7,600 bases of DNA from JAQVPN01 sp036170435 (GTDB lineage Bacteria > Patescibacteriota > Gracilibacteria > BD1-5 > UBA6164). Made by a program: the position numbers and the translations under genes. Shown here in pieces: positions 1 to 7,192 of this stretch. The notes beneath the pieces are model-generated. The model had not been told where the DNA came from and did no database searches. It worked only from the letters and a program-made list of their open reading frames with translations. Within the stretch, counting starts at the first letter, position 1. The number at the start of each line of letters is the position of its first letter. Where the stretch lies: the NCBI GenBank assembly GCA_036170435.1, contig JAVHPF010000085.1:1-7600 (forward strand). The letters run 5' to 3'.

Positions 1-43
1 TTATCAAGGGGGTGGCGAGGAACGAGCCGGGGGATTTTTTTAA
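1..43. repeat. Edge of a GC-rich short dispersed repeat (truncated by window start)
   Basis: The first ~37 bases are G-rich (GGGGGTGGCGAGG and GCCGGGGG) and end in a T-run, in strong contrast with the AT-rich remainder. Read from base 2 they give YQGGGEERAGGFF followed by TAA at 41-43. From memory this resembles the peptide often read out of short GC-rich repeats of the 'PLYQGG...GGFF' kind in many bacterial genomes. Only one end is visible, so the matching inverted half, if any, lies outside the window. It may be intergenic or may form the C-terminus of an upstream gene. Assignment as a repeat rests on composition and remembered similarity, not on a second copy here. Confidence 0.45.
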
Positions 44-59
44 AATAAACATCAATTTT

Positions 60-1100
60 ATGATAGAATTAAAAAACCTAGCTTTTGAAGCTACAAAAAA
101 TATCTTGGAAAAGAACTTACAAATTTATCATCCTGATTTAATTGGAAAAAAAGTAGTACTTGTTTATGATACTGACTCTATTTTGTCGCGTTTAATTTCT
201 GACTGATATATAGAAAATCTAAAAGCTTATCCAAATACTGAAATAATACTTTATTCTAGTATAAACTCAAGTGATTTAAGAGAAAAATTATTATCACTTG
301 AAGAATGACGAGCTGTTATTATGGTTGAATCTACAAATTTCAGATTGGAAGAATTCAGAATTCGTATAAACTTACAAAAAAGAAAAGTTGCAAACATTGA
401 GCATAATCATCTTGTTTATATAAAAGAACATGAAACTAAAACTTATTTAGAAGCTATTTCATACCAAACTCCTTATTTTCAAAAAGTTTCAGATTGGTTA
501 AAATTAAAAGTGGAAAATTGAAATACTATGAAAGTGATGTCAGCAAATTGAGCTACAATGATTTTGGAATGATGATTTGAAGATATGAAACAAAATACTT
601 GAAATTTTCCCCTAAATAATAGATATTGAACTCTTCCTATGTGAGAAAATTTCTCTGAAGTGAAAGATTTTTCGATGGTTAATTGAGAGCTTTATATAAG
701 AGCTTATCCACTGGAAGATTTACAAGTAAGAATTTGCGAAACTCCATTCAAAGTAACAGTTAAAGAAAGCATGATTACTTATGATAAAAATGAAGTTCCT
801 GCAGAATTTGATGCTCTTATGAATAAAATTATAGCATCAGAATGAGAAATTATGATTCGTGAACTTGGGTTTTGACTAAACAGAGCTATAGATTTCACAA
901 GAACTCTATCAGATGTGAATCCATTTGAAAGGCTTTCTTGATTTCATCTATCTCTTGGGAAAAAACATAATATTTACAGAAAAAAATTAGCAACAAATAT
1001 AGTTCAAAGATACCACATAGATATCTTCCCTTTTGTTTCTGAAATCTACATAGATGATGAGTTAGTTTTTGATAGTGAAAATCATTACGCGGTAAAATAG
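60..1100 (+). CDS. M29/NicX-like metallopeptidase-type protein (UGA read as Gly)
   Basis: 346 aa when TGA is read as Gly; about 15 in-frame TGA codons, true stop TAG at 1098-1100. The C-terminal half has the pattern of the M29 aminopeptidase (AmpS/AmpT) and related NicX-like fold: NGATMILEG, then LPMGENF with Glu196, GEIMIRELGFGLN with Glu263/Glu268, GFHLSLG with His296, Tyr306, and a closing His319-x-Asp321. In M29 enzymes the equivalent E, E, H, Y, H and D residues bind two metal ions and cleave N-terminal residues from peptides. The N-terminal half is an alpha/beta region typical of the family's first domain. No signal peptide is seen, so it is presumably cytoplasmic, in peptide recycling. 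ATG at 60 is preferred over GTG at 12, because GTG 12 lies inside the GC-rich repeat and adds an atypical peptide. No Shine-Dalgarno is present. It could be a non-peptidase NicX-like dioxygenase relative; the family assignment is by motif recall only. Confidence 0.62.
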
Positions 1101-1101
1101 A

Positions 1102-1129
1102 AAAAAGTTTAGCATTTGCTAAACTTTTT
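1102..1129. terminator. Bidirectional rho-independent terminator
   Basis: A perfect 12-bp inverted repeat, AAAAAGTTTAGC (1102-1113) and GCTAAACTTTTT (1118-1129), with loop ATTT. It begins one base after the TAG of the peptidase-like gene and ends 2 bases before the stop codon of the convergent Nudix-like gene. The A-tract/T-tract flanks give a U-run on either strand, so it can end both genes. Confidence 0.85.
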
Positions 1130-1131
1130 AT

Positions 1132-2160
1132 TTATAATATATCTTTTACTTTCTCTGCGAAATGTTTCATGGTAGGAACTAAATTTTCCTTACATAAATC
1201 TCCTAATCTATGAGTTTTTGCGTATTGATTTTGGCTTTCTAAGAAAAGTCTTTGTCTTGGATTAAATCATTCTGGAATTTTTATTTCTCTAAGACTTCTA
1301 TATTCAATAGTATTATTAGCTTCATCATGATAAACAAAATAATTTCCAGAACTTATAACTTTTCAATTATCATCAAGTATTTCTACATGTTTCATATCTT
1401 TTTCAAGTCAAGGAAATGTATCTAATTCATTATTTTCAAAGAATTCAATTCTATTATTTAATATAGTTTCTTTTAAAATATCTCAAAGTTCTTCATATTT
1501 TATTTTTCATCTAAAACTTCTTTCAAACATTTTCACAAATTCTGCTTGTTCAGGATTATTTCTATCTAAATTGTATTTATTTTTTAGAAAATATTCTACT
1601 GAAGTTTTTAAATCAGCTATTGCATCAGCTTTGTTTTTTCTATCTGGTGTACTAAGAGTCCAAACTCAGTCTACTTGAGATAAAAATGGACTTTCTTCAG
1701 AATATTCTCTTTCTACTTCTTCAAGTAAATTTTCTCCTATATTTCTACCTGCTACTCAAGTTCTTTTTAGTTCGTCAGATGATCATCAATCTCTAAGGCT
1801 TGTATAAGTATGATATCTAAATCATCATTTTGGATTTTGTATTTTTATAAGTTCTATTACTGAACCTGATAATAAAACAAGATTATCTATATTTTTACTT
1901 GTTTTTCACTTTAAAACTTTTAGTTTTTTATTTCTAAATTCTTCTATATCTAATATGTTTATACTTGGATTTTCTTTTAATCATTTTATTTTATCAAATT
2001 TGTTTTCATAACAAACAAGTAAATCTTTTTCAAGTGATAATTTTATTTTTCATCATTTTTTACTTATTTTATAAACTCAATAAAGCATATCATTATTTAG
2101 AGTTAATAATGATTCTCTTTCTTCGTGTAATCTGTTTGATGTATTTCTTGAGTTTAACAT
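1132..2160 (-). CDS. Protein with a Nudix-like box
   Basis: 342 aa with TGA as Gly; ATG at 2158-2160, TAA at 1132-1134. The middle of the protein contains a Nudix-box-like signature: Glu143, seven residues, then Arg151-Glu152-Tyr-Ser-Glu155-Glu156, matching E-x7-R-E-U-x-E-E, which coordinates Mg2+ in hydrolases of nucleoside diphosphate-linked substrates. The preceding GVAGRNIGE resembles the family's GxGGxxxxGE lead-in, but the Gly of the canonical Gx5E is shifted by one residue, and the expected Gly after the EE pair is replaced (EESPF). About 110 N-terminal and 180 C-terminal residues flank the box, so it is much longer than a simple Nudix domain (~150 aa). I do not recognise those flanks, and the substrate is unknown. 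No Shine-Dalgarno; the ATG directly follows a T-run that ends the upstream hairpin. It may be a divergent or catalytically altered Nudix protein. Confidence 0.55.
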
Positions 2161-2171
2161 AAAAAAGTATA
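2161..2171 (-). promoter_or_regulatory. Candidate -10 element for leaderless start of the Nudix-like gene
   Basis: On the minus strand TATACT (2171-2166) is followed by five T residues and then ATG at 2160. This puts the start codon's A about where transcription would begin, so the mRNA could be leaderless. No good -35 hexamer is visible 16-18 bases upstream. The match could simply be part of the terminator stem. Confidence 0.3.
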
Positions 2172-2208
2172 GTAAAATAAAGTTTGTTTTATCTTACTAT
2201 ACTTTTTT
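2161..2208 (-). terminator. Long hairpin terminator after the helicase gene
   Basis: A perfect 15-bp inverted repeat (2161-2175 and 2194-2208) with A6 at one end and T6 at the other, and a partly self-complementary 18-nt middle (AATAAA...TTTTAT). It lies 14 bp beyond the helicase stop codon and directly abuts the ATG of the Nudix-like gene. On the minus strand it reads as A-tract, stem, loop, stem, U-tract, the form of an intrinsic terminator. The last stem arm also carries a promoter-like TATACT, listed separately. Confidence 0.75.
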
Positions 2209-2222
2209 GTTTTTTGCAAAAA

Positions 2223-5200
2223 CTACACTACTTCCCTCCAAAACTCTAGATCATTTATCTTGTTCCGAGAATCTTTGATAATTTCTTTTAGATTTTCTAA
2301 GTCTTCTGGAGTATATGGAATATCTAGAAATCTGTAATTTCCATCTTTCCCTTCTACGAAATCTATTGCAAGAGATCAAATCTCATGTTTTGCTATGAAT
2401 TCTCTATCTAGTGAAGCCATTAAATCATAGAAAAGTAATTGTCTGAAATATTGACCTTCTGAATTAGCAGTAAGTCATTTTATTTCATTTTCTGATTTTG
2501 CTCTACCGGTTTTGTAATCTACAAATCTTACAAGTTTTTTATAATTTGCTTCAAAAAGTGTTGCTTGTCATAAACTATTTTCTTCAAGTTCTGTTGAATT
2601 TCAAATCATCTCAACTTTATCTATTTTTCAAGTTAGAGGAATTCCATCAAATAATACATTTTTTGATCTGAAATTGTACTCTAGGAATAATGGAACACTT
2701 ATATTTCAAGCGATGTTATCATAATATCAAGCTAATCAATTAACTCATTTTTCTGTAAGTCTTTCTAATTCTTCTGGTGATAAAATTTCTTTTTTAATAA
2801 GTAATTTAAAAGTTTCTGTTAGATATGATTTTTCTGGTAATATTCCTGAATCTTTGTATTTAATATAGAAAAGTTCCAAAACTCTATGATAAACTGAACC
2901 AAAAATCGTAAATTCATTACCAATAAATGGATATTTAAAAACTACTCTATGTAGGAAATCTACAGGAGAAGAAATGAAAGTATTTAAGTCTGAAGCTGAT
3001 AATTTATAATTTTCTAAGAATGTTTTTATATAGTCTAATTCTTCGTCTTTTAATTTAGTTTTGTGATAAGTTAAATCATTTTTCACTATTTCTACTACTT
3101 TTGAAGTATCAATTTGAATATCTTTGATTTCTTCTAGAGTTTCTTTGATTTCTCAGACGAAACTCGATTCTATATAAAGTTTATTTTCATTTGATAATGG
3201 GTAAGATAAAAATAGATGATTTTTAGCTCTTGTTAAAGCTACAAAAAATAATCTTCTATCTTCTTCTTCAGATGATTCTTTTGCATTTTGTAATCAATTC
3301 CCTGCTAGATTCGGTAATTTTAATTTATTAATATTTCTTTTATTGTCCCAATTTCCATTATAAAGTCCTGGAATAAAAACAACTTCGTATTCAAGTCCTT
3401 TTGATCCGTGAGCTGTCAAAATTTGTACTCAAGAAGTATTTTCTTTTAGTATTTGCCTAGAAATATTTATATTATATGTTTTGTGAAGATTTATTTTTCT
3501 AAGTAATTTCGGAATATTTAATTCTCTATCTCTTTCATTCCAAGTTTTTATCTTATTAAAAAATGTATAAATATCTTCTAAATCAGAAAAATCTCAATTT
3601 TTTTCTACGAAATCTATGAAGTTCAGTTTTCCCAAAACTAGTGAAACTATTTCATAAAGTGATTTTGAAGCAAAATTTCCAGAAATAGATTCAGCTAAAA
3701 ATTCAATAATAGTTTCTAGAGCTTCTTTATTCTTGATTTCGAAATCTAGATTTTGTTCTTTTTTTAGATTAGTTAAGATAATTTCCAGATATGAAAATAA
3801 ATTAAGCTTTTCTTTTCTAGAATAGTTTATGTTATATAGTGTTTTATTAATATTTAATACATCCATATTATCAATTTGGCACACTTCACTTCTAAGAAAA
3901 TTTAGAAGCTTATAATCGTCAGAAAATGGATTATCTATAATTTCTAAAATATCTANNNNNNNNNNNNNNNNNNNNNNNNNNNNNNNNNNNNNNNNNNNNN
4001 NNNNNNNNNNNNNNNNNNNNNNNNNNNNNNNNNNNNNNNNNNNNNNNNNNNNNNNATTCAACAACAATTCAATTTTGAGTCAGAAAATTACTCCATTCTT
4101 CAACTTCCCTATTATTTCTTACAATCACTGCGATTTCTTCAAACCTCACCCCCGACCCCTCTCCTTTCTGGAGAGGGGAGATATTTTGTTTTCCTTCTGT
4201 TCCCTCGCCTGTAAGGAGAGGGTTAGGGTGAGGTGTATATTTTAAAAATCCCTTAATTTTCTCTAAAACAAAGGCTTTTTCTGTCAGTGGATTTAGTGCT
4301 GGGAAAAGTTTAGGCTTATTTGAAATAGTTTTATATTTCCCTGCTGCCGTTAGGTTTTTATTTAGAAATGTTAATTTAGAAGTTAATCTTTCTTGGTTAT
4401 TTCTAATTAAGCTTTCTGATGAGTCTAATATATCTTGATTTGATCTATAGTTTTTATCCATAACTATAAATTTTGTTTCTGGATAGCTAGTCGAAAAATC
4501 AAGCATATTTTCTATATTTGCTCATTGGAATCTATAAATAGACTGGTCATCATCTCAAACAGTCATTATATTGGGATTTTCTTCTCAGATAATTGTTGCT
4601 AAAATCTCATTTTGAGCATTATTTGTATCTTGATATTCATCAATCATAACAAATTGAAATCTCTCCATATAGTAATATTTCAATTCTTCATCAATTTTGA
4701 TTTTTTCTAGTACAAAAGTAATTAAATCAGAAAAATCATACATAGAGTTTGTTCTACAATAATTATTGAATTCTCTATATATTTCTCTAAGTTCATACAA
4801 TTTTGCTATTTGTTTTCTTGCTGTTTCTTCTTTATTAGCAAAAGTTTTCGTAGTTTTATTTTTTACCAATTCCAATTCTTCTTGAAGTCTTGTATTTTCA
4901 TCTTCTATTTTGATTTTGAAATAGTCATAATCCACAGCTTCTTGTTTCAAAGTGCTTATTCTAGATTTTATATCTCTTAGGTAAATATATTTATCAGCAT
5001 CAGATTTCAACTCTACAATTCTGCCGTCAGCTATCATTTTATCTAGAATTGTTTTTATGATTTCAAGTGATTCAATTTCATCAATTAGAGTTCCAGCTTT
5101 GAATTCTACGAATTTTTCTGGGAATGAAGAAATGATATCAGAGCAAAGAGAATGAATTGTTGAAACATTTACTTTATAGGCAGTAAGTCCCAAAAAATTT

Positions 5201-5433
5201 ACAAGTCTTTTTTTGATAGCCACAACTCAAGCTTCAGTAAAAGTAGTAATCAAAATATTTTCCGGAGCAGTTCCAGTTTTCAGAATTATATTAGCCACTC
5301 TCAAAGCCAAGATTTGAGTTTTACCGGCACCAGGTCCAGCAACTACCATAACAGGACCATAAATAGTATCCACGGCTTGTTTTTGTTCCTCATTTAGTTT
5401 GTTATATTCAGTTTCGAAATCTGAGTTTTGCAT
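2223..5433 (-). CDS. UvrD/PcrA-type helicase with C-terminal PD-(D/E)XK nuclease (interrupted by N gap)
   Basis: Roughly 1,050-1,070 aa, more than 15 UGA-Gly codons, ATG at 5431-5433, TAG at 2223-2225. Superfamily 1A helicase motifs occur in order: Q motif LNEEQKQAV (13-21), Walker A AGPGAGKTQ (32-40), motif Ia TFTEAG (64-69, where PcrA has TFTNKAA), Walker B IDEYQDTN (264-271), motif III VGDDDQSIYRFQGA (292-305), motif IV NYRSN (328-332). Beyond the gap come motif V TAHGSKGLE (about 3390-3416) and motif VI FVALTRAK (about 3222-3245). The C-terminus has a RecB-type nuclease: GSVYHRVLE (2874-2900), LTGKID (Asp codon 2619-2621), VDYKTG (2505-2522), and a later Q-x3-Y-type region. Such fusions translocate and unwind DNA with 3'-5' polarity and process ends in recombination or repair, like AddA/RecB; no AddB partner is seen here. 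Residues ~400-431 are encoded by a palindromic repeat. The frame differs either side of the 100 Ns, as expected for an arbitrary gap size. Single gene, own promoter, no Shine-Dalgarno. Confidence 0.88.
3956..4055. other. Scaffold gap (100 N)
   Basis: Exactly 100 N, a conventional placeholder. It falls in the helicase between ...LTQNGIVVE and DILEIIDNPFSDD. The left and right coding parts join in frame only if the true number of missing bases is a multiple of 3, so 100 is not the real size. By analogy with PcrA, where about 14 residues separate the NIPYQ-like and DILAYL-like segments, the real gap may be well under 100 bp. Confidence 0.95.
4144..4233. repeat. 90-bp palindromic GC-rich repeat inserted in frame in the helicase gene
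   Basis: Bounded by inverted ends CCTCACCC (4144-4151) and GGGTGAGG (4226-4233). It contains two internal hairpins: a perfect 9-bp stem CCCCTCTCC/GGAGAGGGG (4156-4164, 4170-4178) and CCCTCGCCT/AGGAGAGGG with one mismatch (4202-4210, 4214-4222). Its length is 30 codons exactly, it has no stop in the helicase frame, and it encodes TPHPNPLLTGEGTEG followed by SPLQKGEGSGVRF. This peptide matches, from memory, the read-out of a widespread short repeat (PHPNPLP.GEG...SPLPLGEG.GVR) seen across many bacteria. GC content is far above that of the flanking gene. Confidence 0.85.
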
Positions 5434-5463
5434 ATATTTGGAGTTAATTTTTAGTTTGAATTT

Positions 5464-5491
5464 AGAATAAGGAAAATGGGAGAATTTGCAA
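5464..5491 (-). promoter_or_regulatory. Candidate sigma70-type promoter of the helicase gene
   Basis: On the minus strand TTGCAA (5491-5486), a 16-base spacer and TATTCT (5469-5464) lie about 30 bases before the helicase ATG. Both hexamers are close to TTGACA/TATAAT (four and five of six). Confidence 0.5.
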
Positions 5492-5530
5492 GGGAAAATA
5501 AATCAGATTTTTAAAAATAATTAAATTTAA

Positions 5531-5536
5531 TATAAT
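5531..5536 (+). promoter_or_regulatory. Candidate -10 box for the HEPN-like gene
   Basis: A consensus TATAAT lies 35 bases before the ATG at 5572. The -35 position holds only an AT-rich TTTTTA. In DNA this AT-rich a chance match is possible, but it is the best candidate in the 138-bp divergent region. Confidence 0.4.
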
Positions 5537-5571
5537 AGCATTATTAATTACTATTAATTAAACATATTACT

Positions 5572-6249
5572 ATGTCTGTAAGAATAGAAACAACAAAAGA
5601 AGAATGATGACAATTTTTAATTCCTCAATTATTTAACTTTTTAGAAGAATATTATATCACAACAAGAATATTATATTTTAATTACAATACATCAATAATA
5701 CATAGTATAATACATAACTGAGCTGAAAGTATTGAAAAAATATTAAAGTTTTATATATCAATTAATAATGAAAATATAGGTTATAAAAATCTTAAATATA
5801 TTTGACATGATATAAAAGAATTATTAAATGAATGTATCAATATTAATACGAACTTATTTACAAATAAAGAATTAAATGAATTTGCTAAAGGATATTCAAT
5901 GCTATGAAATCAGATTTTTCGTTATTGACTTAACTCAAACTATAAAAATGAATTTGTAAAATGATATTGAATGAATATAGATAATTTTATAGAAATATTG
6001 GATTACTTATTTTTCTCAGTTATGAAAGATTTATATAATAAAAATCATTATTTTTACCTTGCATATTCTTGAAAAATAGGATTATTATATGGTTTAAATT
6101 ACTTTTTAAAAATATATAAAGAAGAAAAAATGTGTTATAATGATCAAAATATTAAAAAAGCCTTAGAATTCAATAATAAATATATAAAAGAATTTTTAGA
6201 TAATATTTATAATTTTTCACTAACAATAAAAAATGATGAAAAAAAATAA
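5572..6249 (+). CDS. Hypothetical helical protein, possibly HEPN-like
   Basis: 225 aa with TGA as Gly; ATG at 5572, TAA at 6247-6249. It is rich in Asn, Ile, Lys, Tyr and Phe and predicted mostly helical. A segment around residues 50-62 (GAESIEKILKFYI) followed by GHDIKELLNE (78-87) recalls HEPN domains, in which an A-x-E-x-x-L-K helix precedes a conserved H-D-[IL]-x-x-L-L. HEPN proteins are often RNases or nucleotidyltransferase partners in toxin-antitoxin or defence modules, but the R-x4-6-H catalytic motif of active HEPN RNases is not obvious here. No signal peptide or clear membrane segment. The gene stands alone, diverges from the helicase and ends at a strong terminator. No Shine-Dalgarno. 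Function is not established; HEPN is a weak inference from two short segments. Confidence 0.6.
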
Positions 6250-6277
6250 ATCCTCGCGAATGCGAGGATTTATTTTT
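6242..6277. terminator. Strong bidirectional terminator
   Basis: A 16-bp perfect stem, AAAAATAAATCCTCGC (6242-6257) and GCGAGGATTTATTTTT (6262-6277), with loop GAAT. It contains the TAA of the HEPN-like gene and touches the stop codon (6276-6278) of the convergent WYL-like gene, so it serves both strands. Confidence 0.9.
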
Positions 6278-6617
6278 AAATTTTAGCTATATAATTACTA
6301 TATCATTCCCAATTTGGATTATATCTATCATCTACTTGAAATGGAGAATTTCCTTTTAATAAAATAATATTCTCTATATTATCTAAATCAAATTGTCTAA
6401 AATCAGGAAAAGAATTTCCATCTTTACTATCTGAAACTCAAGATACTTGTACTATATGTACCTTTATACTTTCTTTTAAATCTTTAGATTTAAAATTATA
6501 AATAGCATGAGGATTTCAAATTCTAACTCAGTTTATTTTTCCTTCTTTTCTATATTCAAAAGAAATAGTAGTTTTTGTATTTATTGCATTTGTAAGAATA
6601 TTTATTTTTTCTTGCAT
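6276..6617 (-). CDS. Small WYL-like domain protein
   Basis: 113 aa with TGA as Gly; ATG at 6615-6617, TAA at 6276-6278. The pattern fits a stand-alone WYL-type domain: AINTKTTISFEYRKEG (11-26), then VRIGNPHAIYNF (31-42), VHIVQVSGVS (53-62), and FRQFDLDNIENIILL (73-87), matching the PH-x-hY strand and the FR-x-F-x-hD-xI helix start of WYL domains. It ends in an RYNPNWEGYSNYIAKI-like tail. WYL domains are ligand- or nucleic acid-sensing SH3-like folds, common in regulators of defence islands and DNA repair. Here there is no attached helix-turn-helix, so it may sense a ligand or regulate a partner rather than bind DNA itself. It lies 37 bp downstream of the small membrane protein gene on the same strand and probably shares its transcript. 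No Shine-Dalgarno. Confidence 0.6.
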
Positions 6618-6654
6618 ATTTTTAAAATTATCAAAATAATATTATTTATATTTA

Positions 6655-6921
6655 TTACTTATTTGTAACTCATCAAGTCAATAATAAGCCTTTATTAATA
6701 TCTTCTTGTAAATTATTTAACTTGTTAGTTATCCTTTCTGTTCTTATGGTCATAAATTGGTTTATTCATTCTTGAAATCATTTTGAAGTTTGTTCAGAAA
6801 TACATTTTCAAGAAAAATCCAAATTCATAACACAATTTGTGAAAATTCAGGATATAATTATAGAAACTGATATAATTGCAATAATAATTGCAATCAAAGT
6901 ATTTTTTTCTTTTCTTCTCAT
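6655..6921 (-). CDS. Small single-pass membrane protein
   Basis: 88 aa with TGA as Gly (six in-frame UGA codons); ATG at 6919-6921, TAA at 6655-6657. The N-terminus is basic (MRRKEKN), followed by a long hydrophobic segment (residues ~8-27, rich in Ile) that should be a membrane anchor or uncleaved signal. The remaining ~60 residues are hydrophilic, contain two Cys (30 and 40) and end in a helical stretch (RITNKLNNLQEDINKG) that could form a coiled coil. It is conventional in form for an anchored periplasmic or surface peptide. I do not recognise a family. The reading frame is open only under code 25, which explains why an unrelated overlapping frame looks longer under the standard code. It is probably co-transcribed with the WYL-like gene 37 bp downstream. 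Confidence 0.6.
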
Positions 6922-7035
6922 TAATAATATTAAAATTAAAAAATAAAATATAGTAATTTTCTCTTCCAAAAAAATCCACTATTTTTTAATTATAAAAACC
7001 AAATATTAATTTTTCATTAATTTTTTGAAAGAAAA

Positions 7036-7059
7036 TTTATTTTTCTCTAGAAAAATAAA
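7036..7059. repeat. AT-rich palindrome
   Basis: Arms TTTATTTTTCT (7036-7046) and AGAAAAATAAA (7049-7059) are separated by CT. It could be an operator or a weak hairpin. In sequence of this composition chance cannot be excluded. Confidence 0.4.
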
Positions 7060-7130
7060 ATATATTTTTTGTATTTATTATTGCGAAGCGATGAATTAGA
7101 ATTTGGGGGAAATAGAGAAAATTAAAAAAT

Positions 7131-7158
7131 TTGTACTCTCAAATAACTTGGATATAAT
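7131..7158 (+). promoter_or_regulatory. Sigma70-type promoter of the zeta-like gene
   Basis: TTGTAC (7131-7136), a 16-base spacer and perfect TATAAT (7153-7158), 34 bases before the ATG at 7193. This is the best promoter match in the window. Confidence 0.65.
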
Positions 7159-7192
7159 TGCTTTAAATATACTAAAATTAAGTTTTAAAATT

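Larger units (their letters stand above)
6922..7192. other. Divergent AT-rich intergenic region
   Basis: 271 bp between two divergent genes. No open frame is supported on either strand. It holds the zeta-like gene's promoter, a 24-bp near-perfect palindrome (7036-7059), and otherwise A/T runs. No Shine-Dalgarno is seen at either gene start. Confidence 0.6.

Noticed and set aside
12..59. GTG at 12 as start of the peptidase-like gene
   Set aside because: It lies in the GC-rich repeat and would add an atypical peptide. ATG at 60 begins a family-like N-terminus.
1965..2162. Hydrophobic 65-aa plus-strand ORF
   Set aside because: It is antisense to the Nudix-like gene, arising from its AT-rich codons, with no start signals.
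3594..4067. A separate gene starting with MLLN left of the N gap
   Set aside because: The apparent start is read from a wrong frame through the Ns. The sequence after the gap is the middle of the helicase.
4144..4233. CRISPR repeat or attachment site
   Set aside because: There is a single copy here with internal palindromes and no spacers. It matches a short dispersed palindromic element instead.
6242..6277. Inverted repeat as a mobile element end
   Set aside because: It is exactly placed between two convergent stop codons with U-runs on both strands, so a terminator explains it.
6794..6979. 61-aa minus-strand ORF rich in Phe/Tyr/Asn
   Set aside because: It overlaps the 88-aa membrane protein in another frame, has low-complexity composition, and looks like a shadow.
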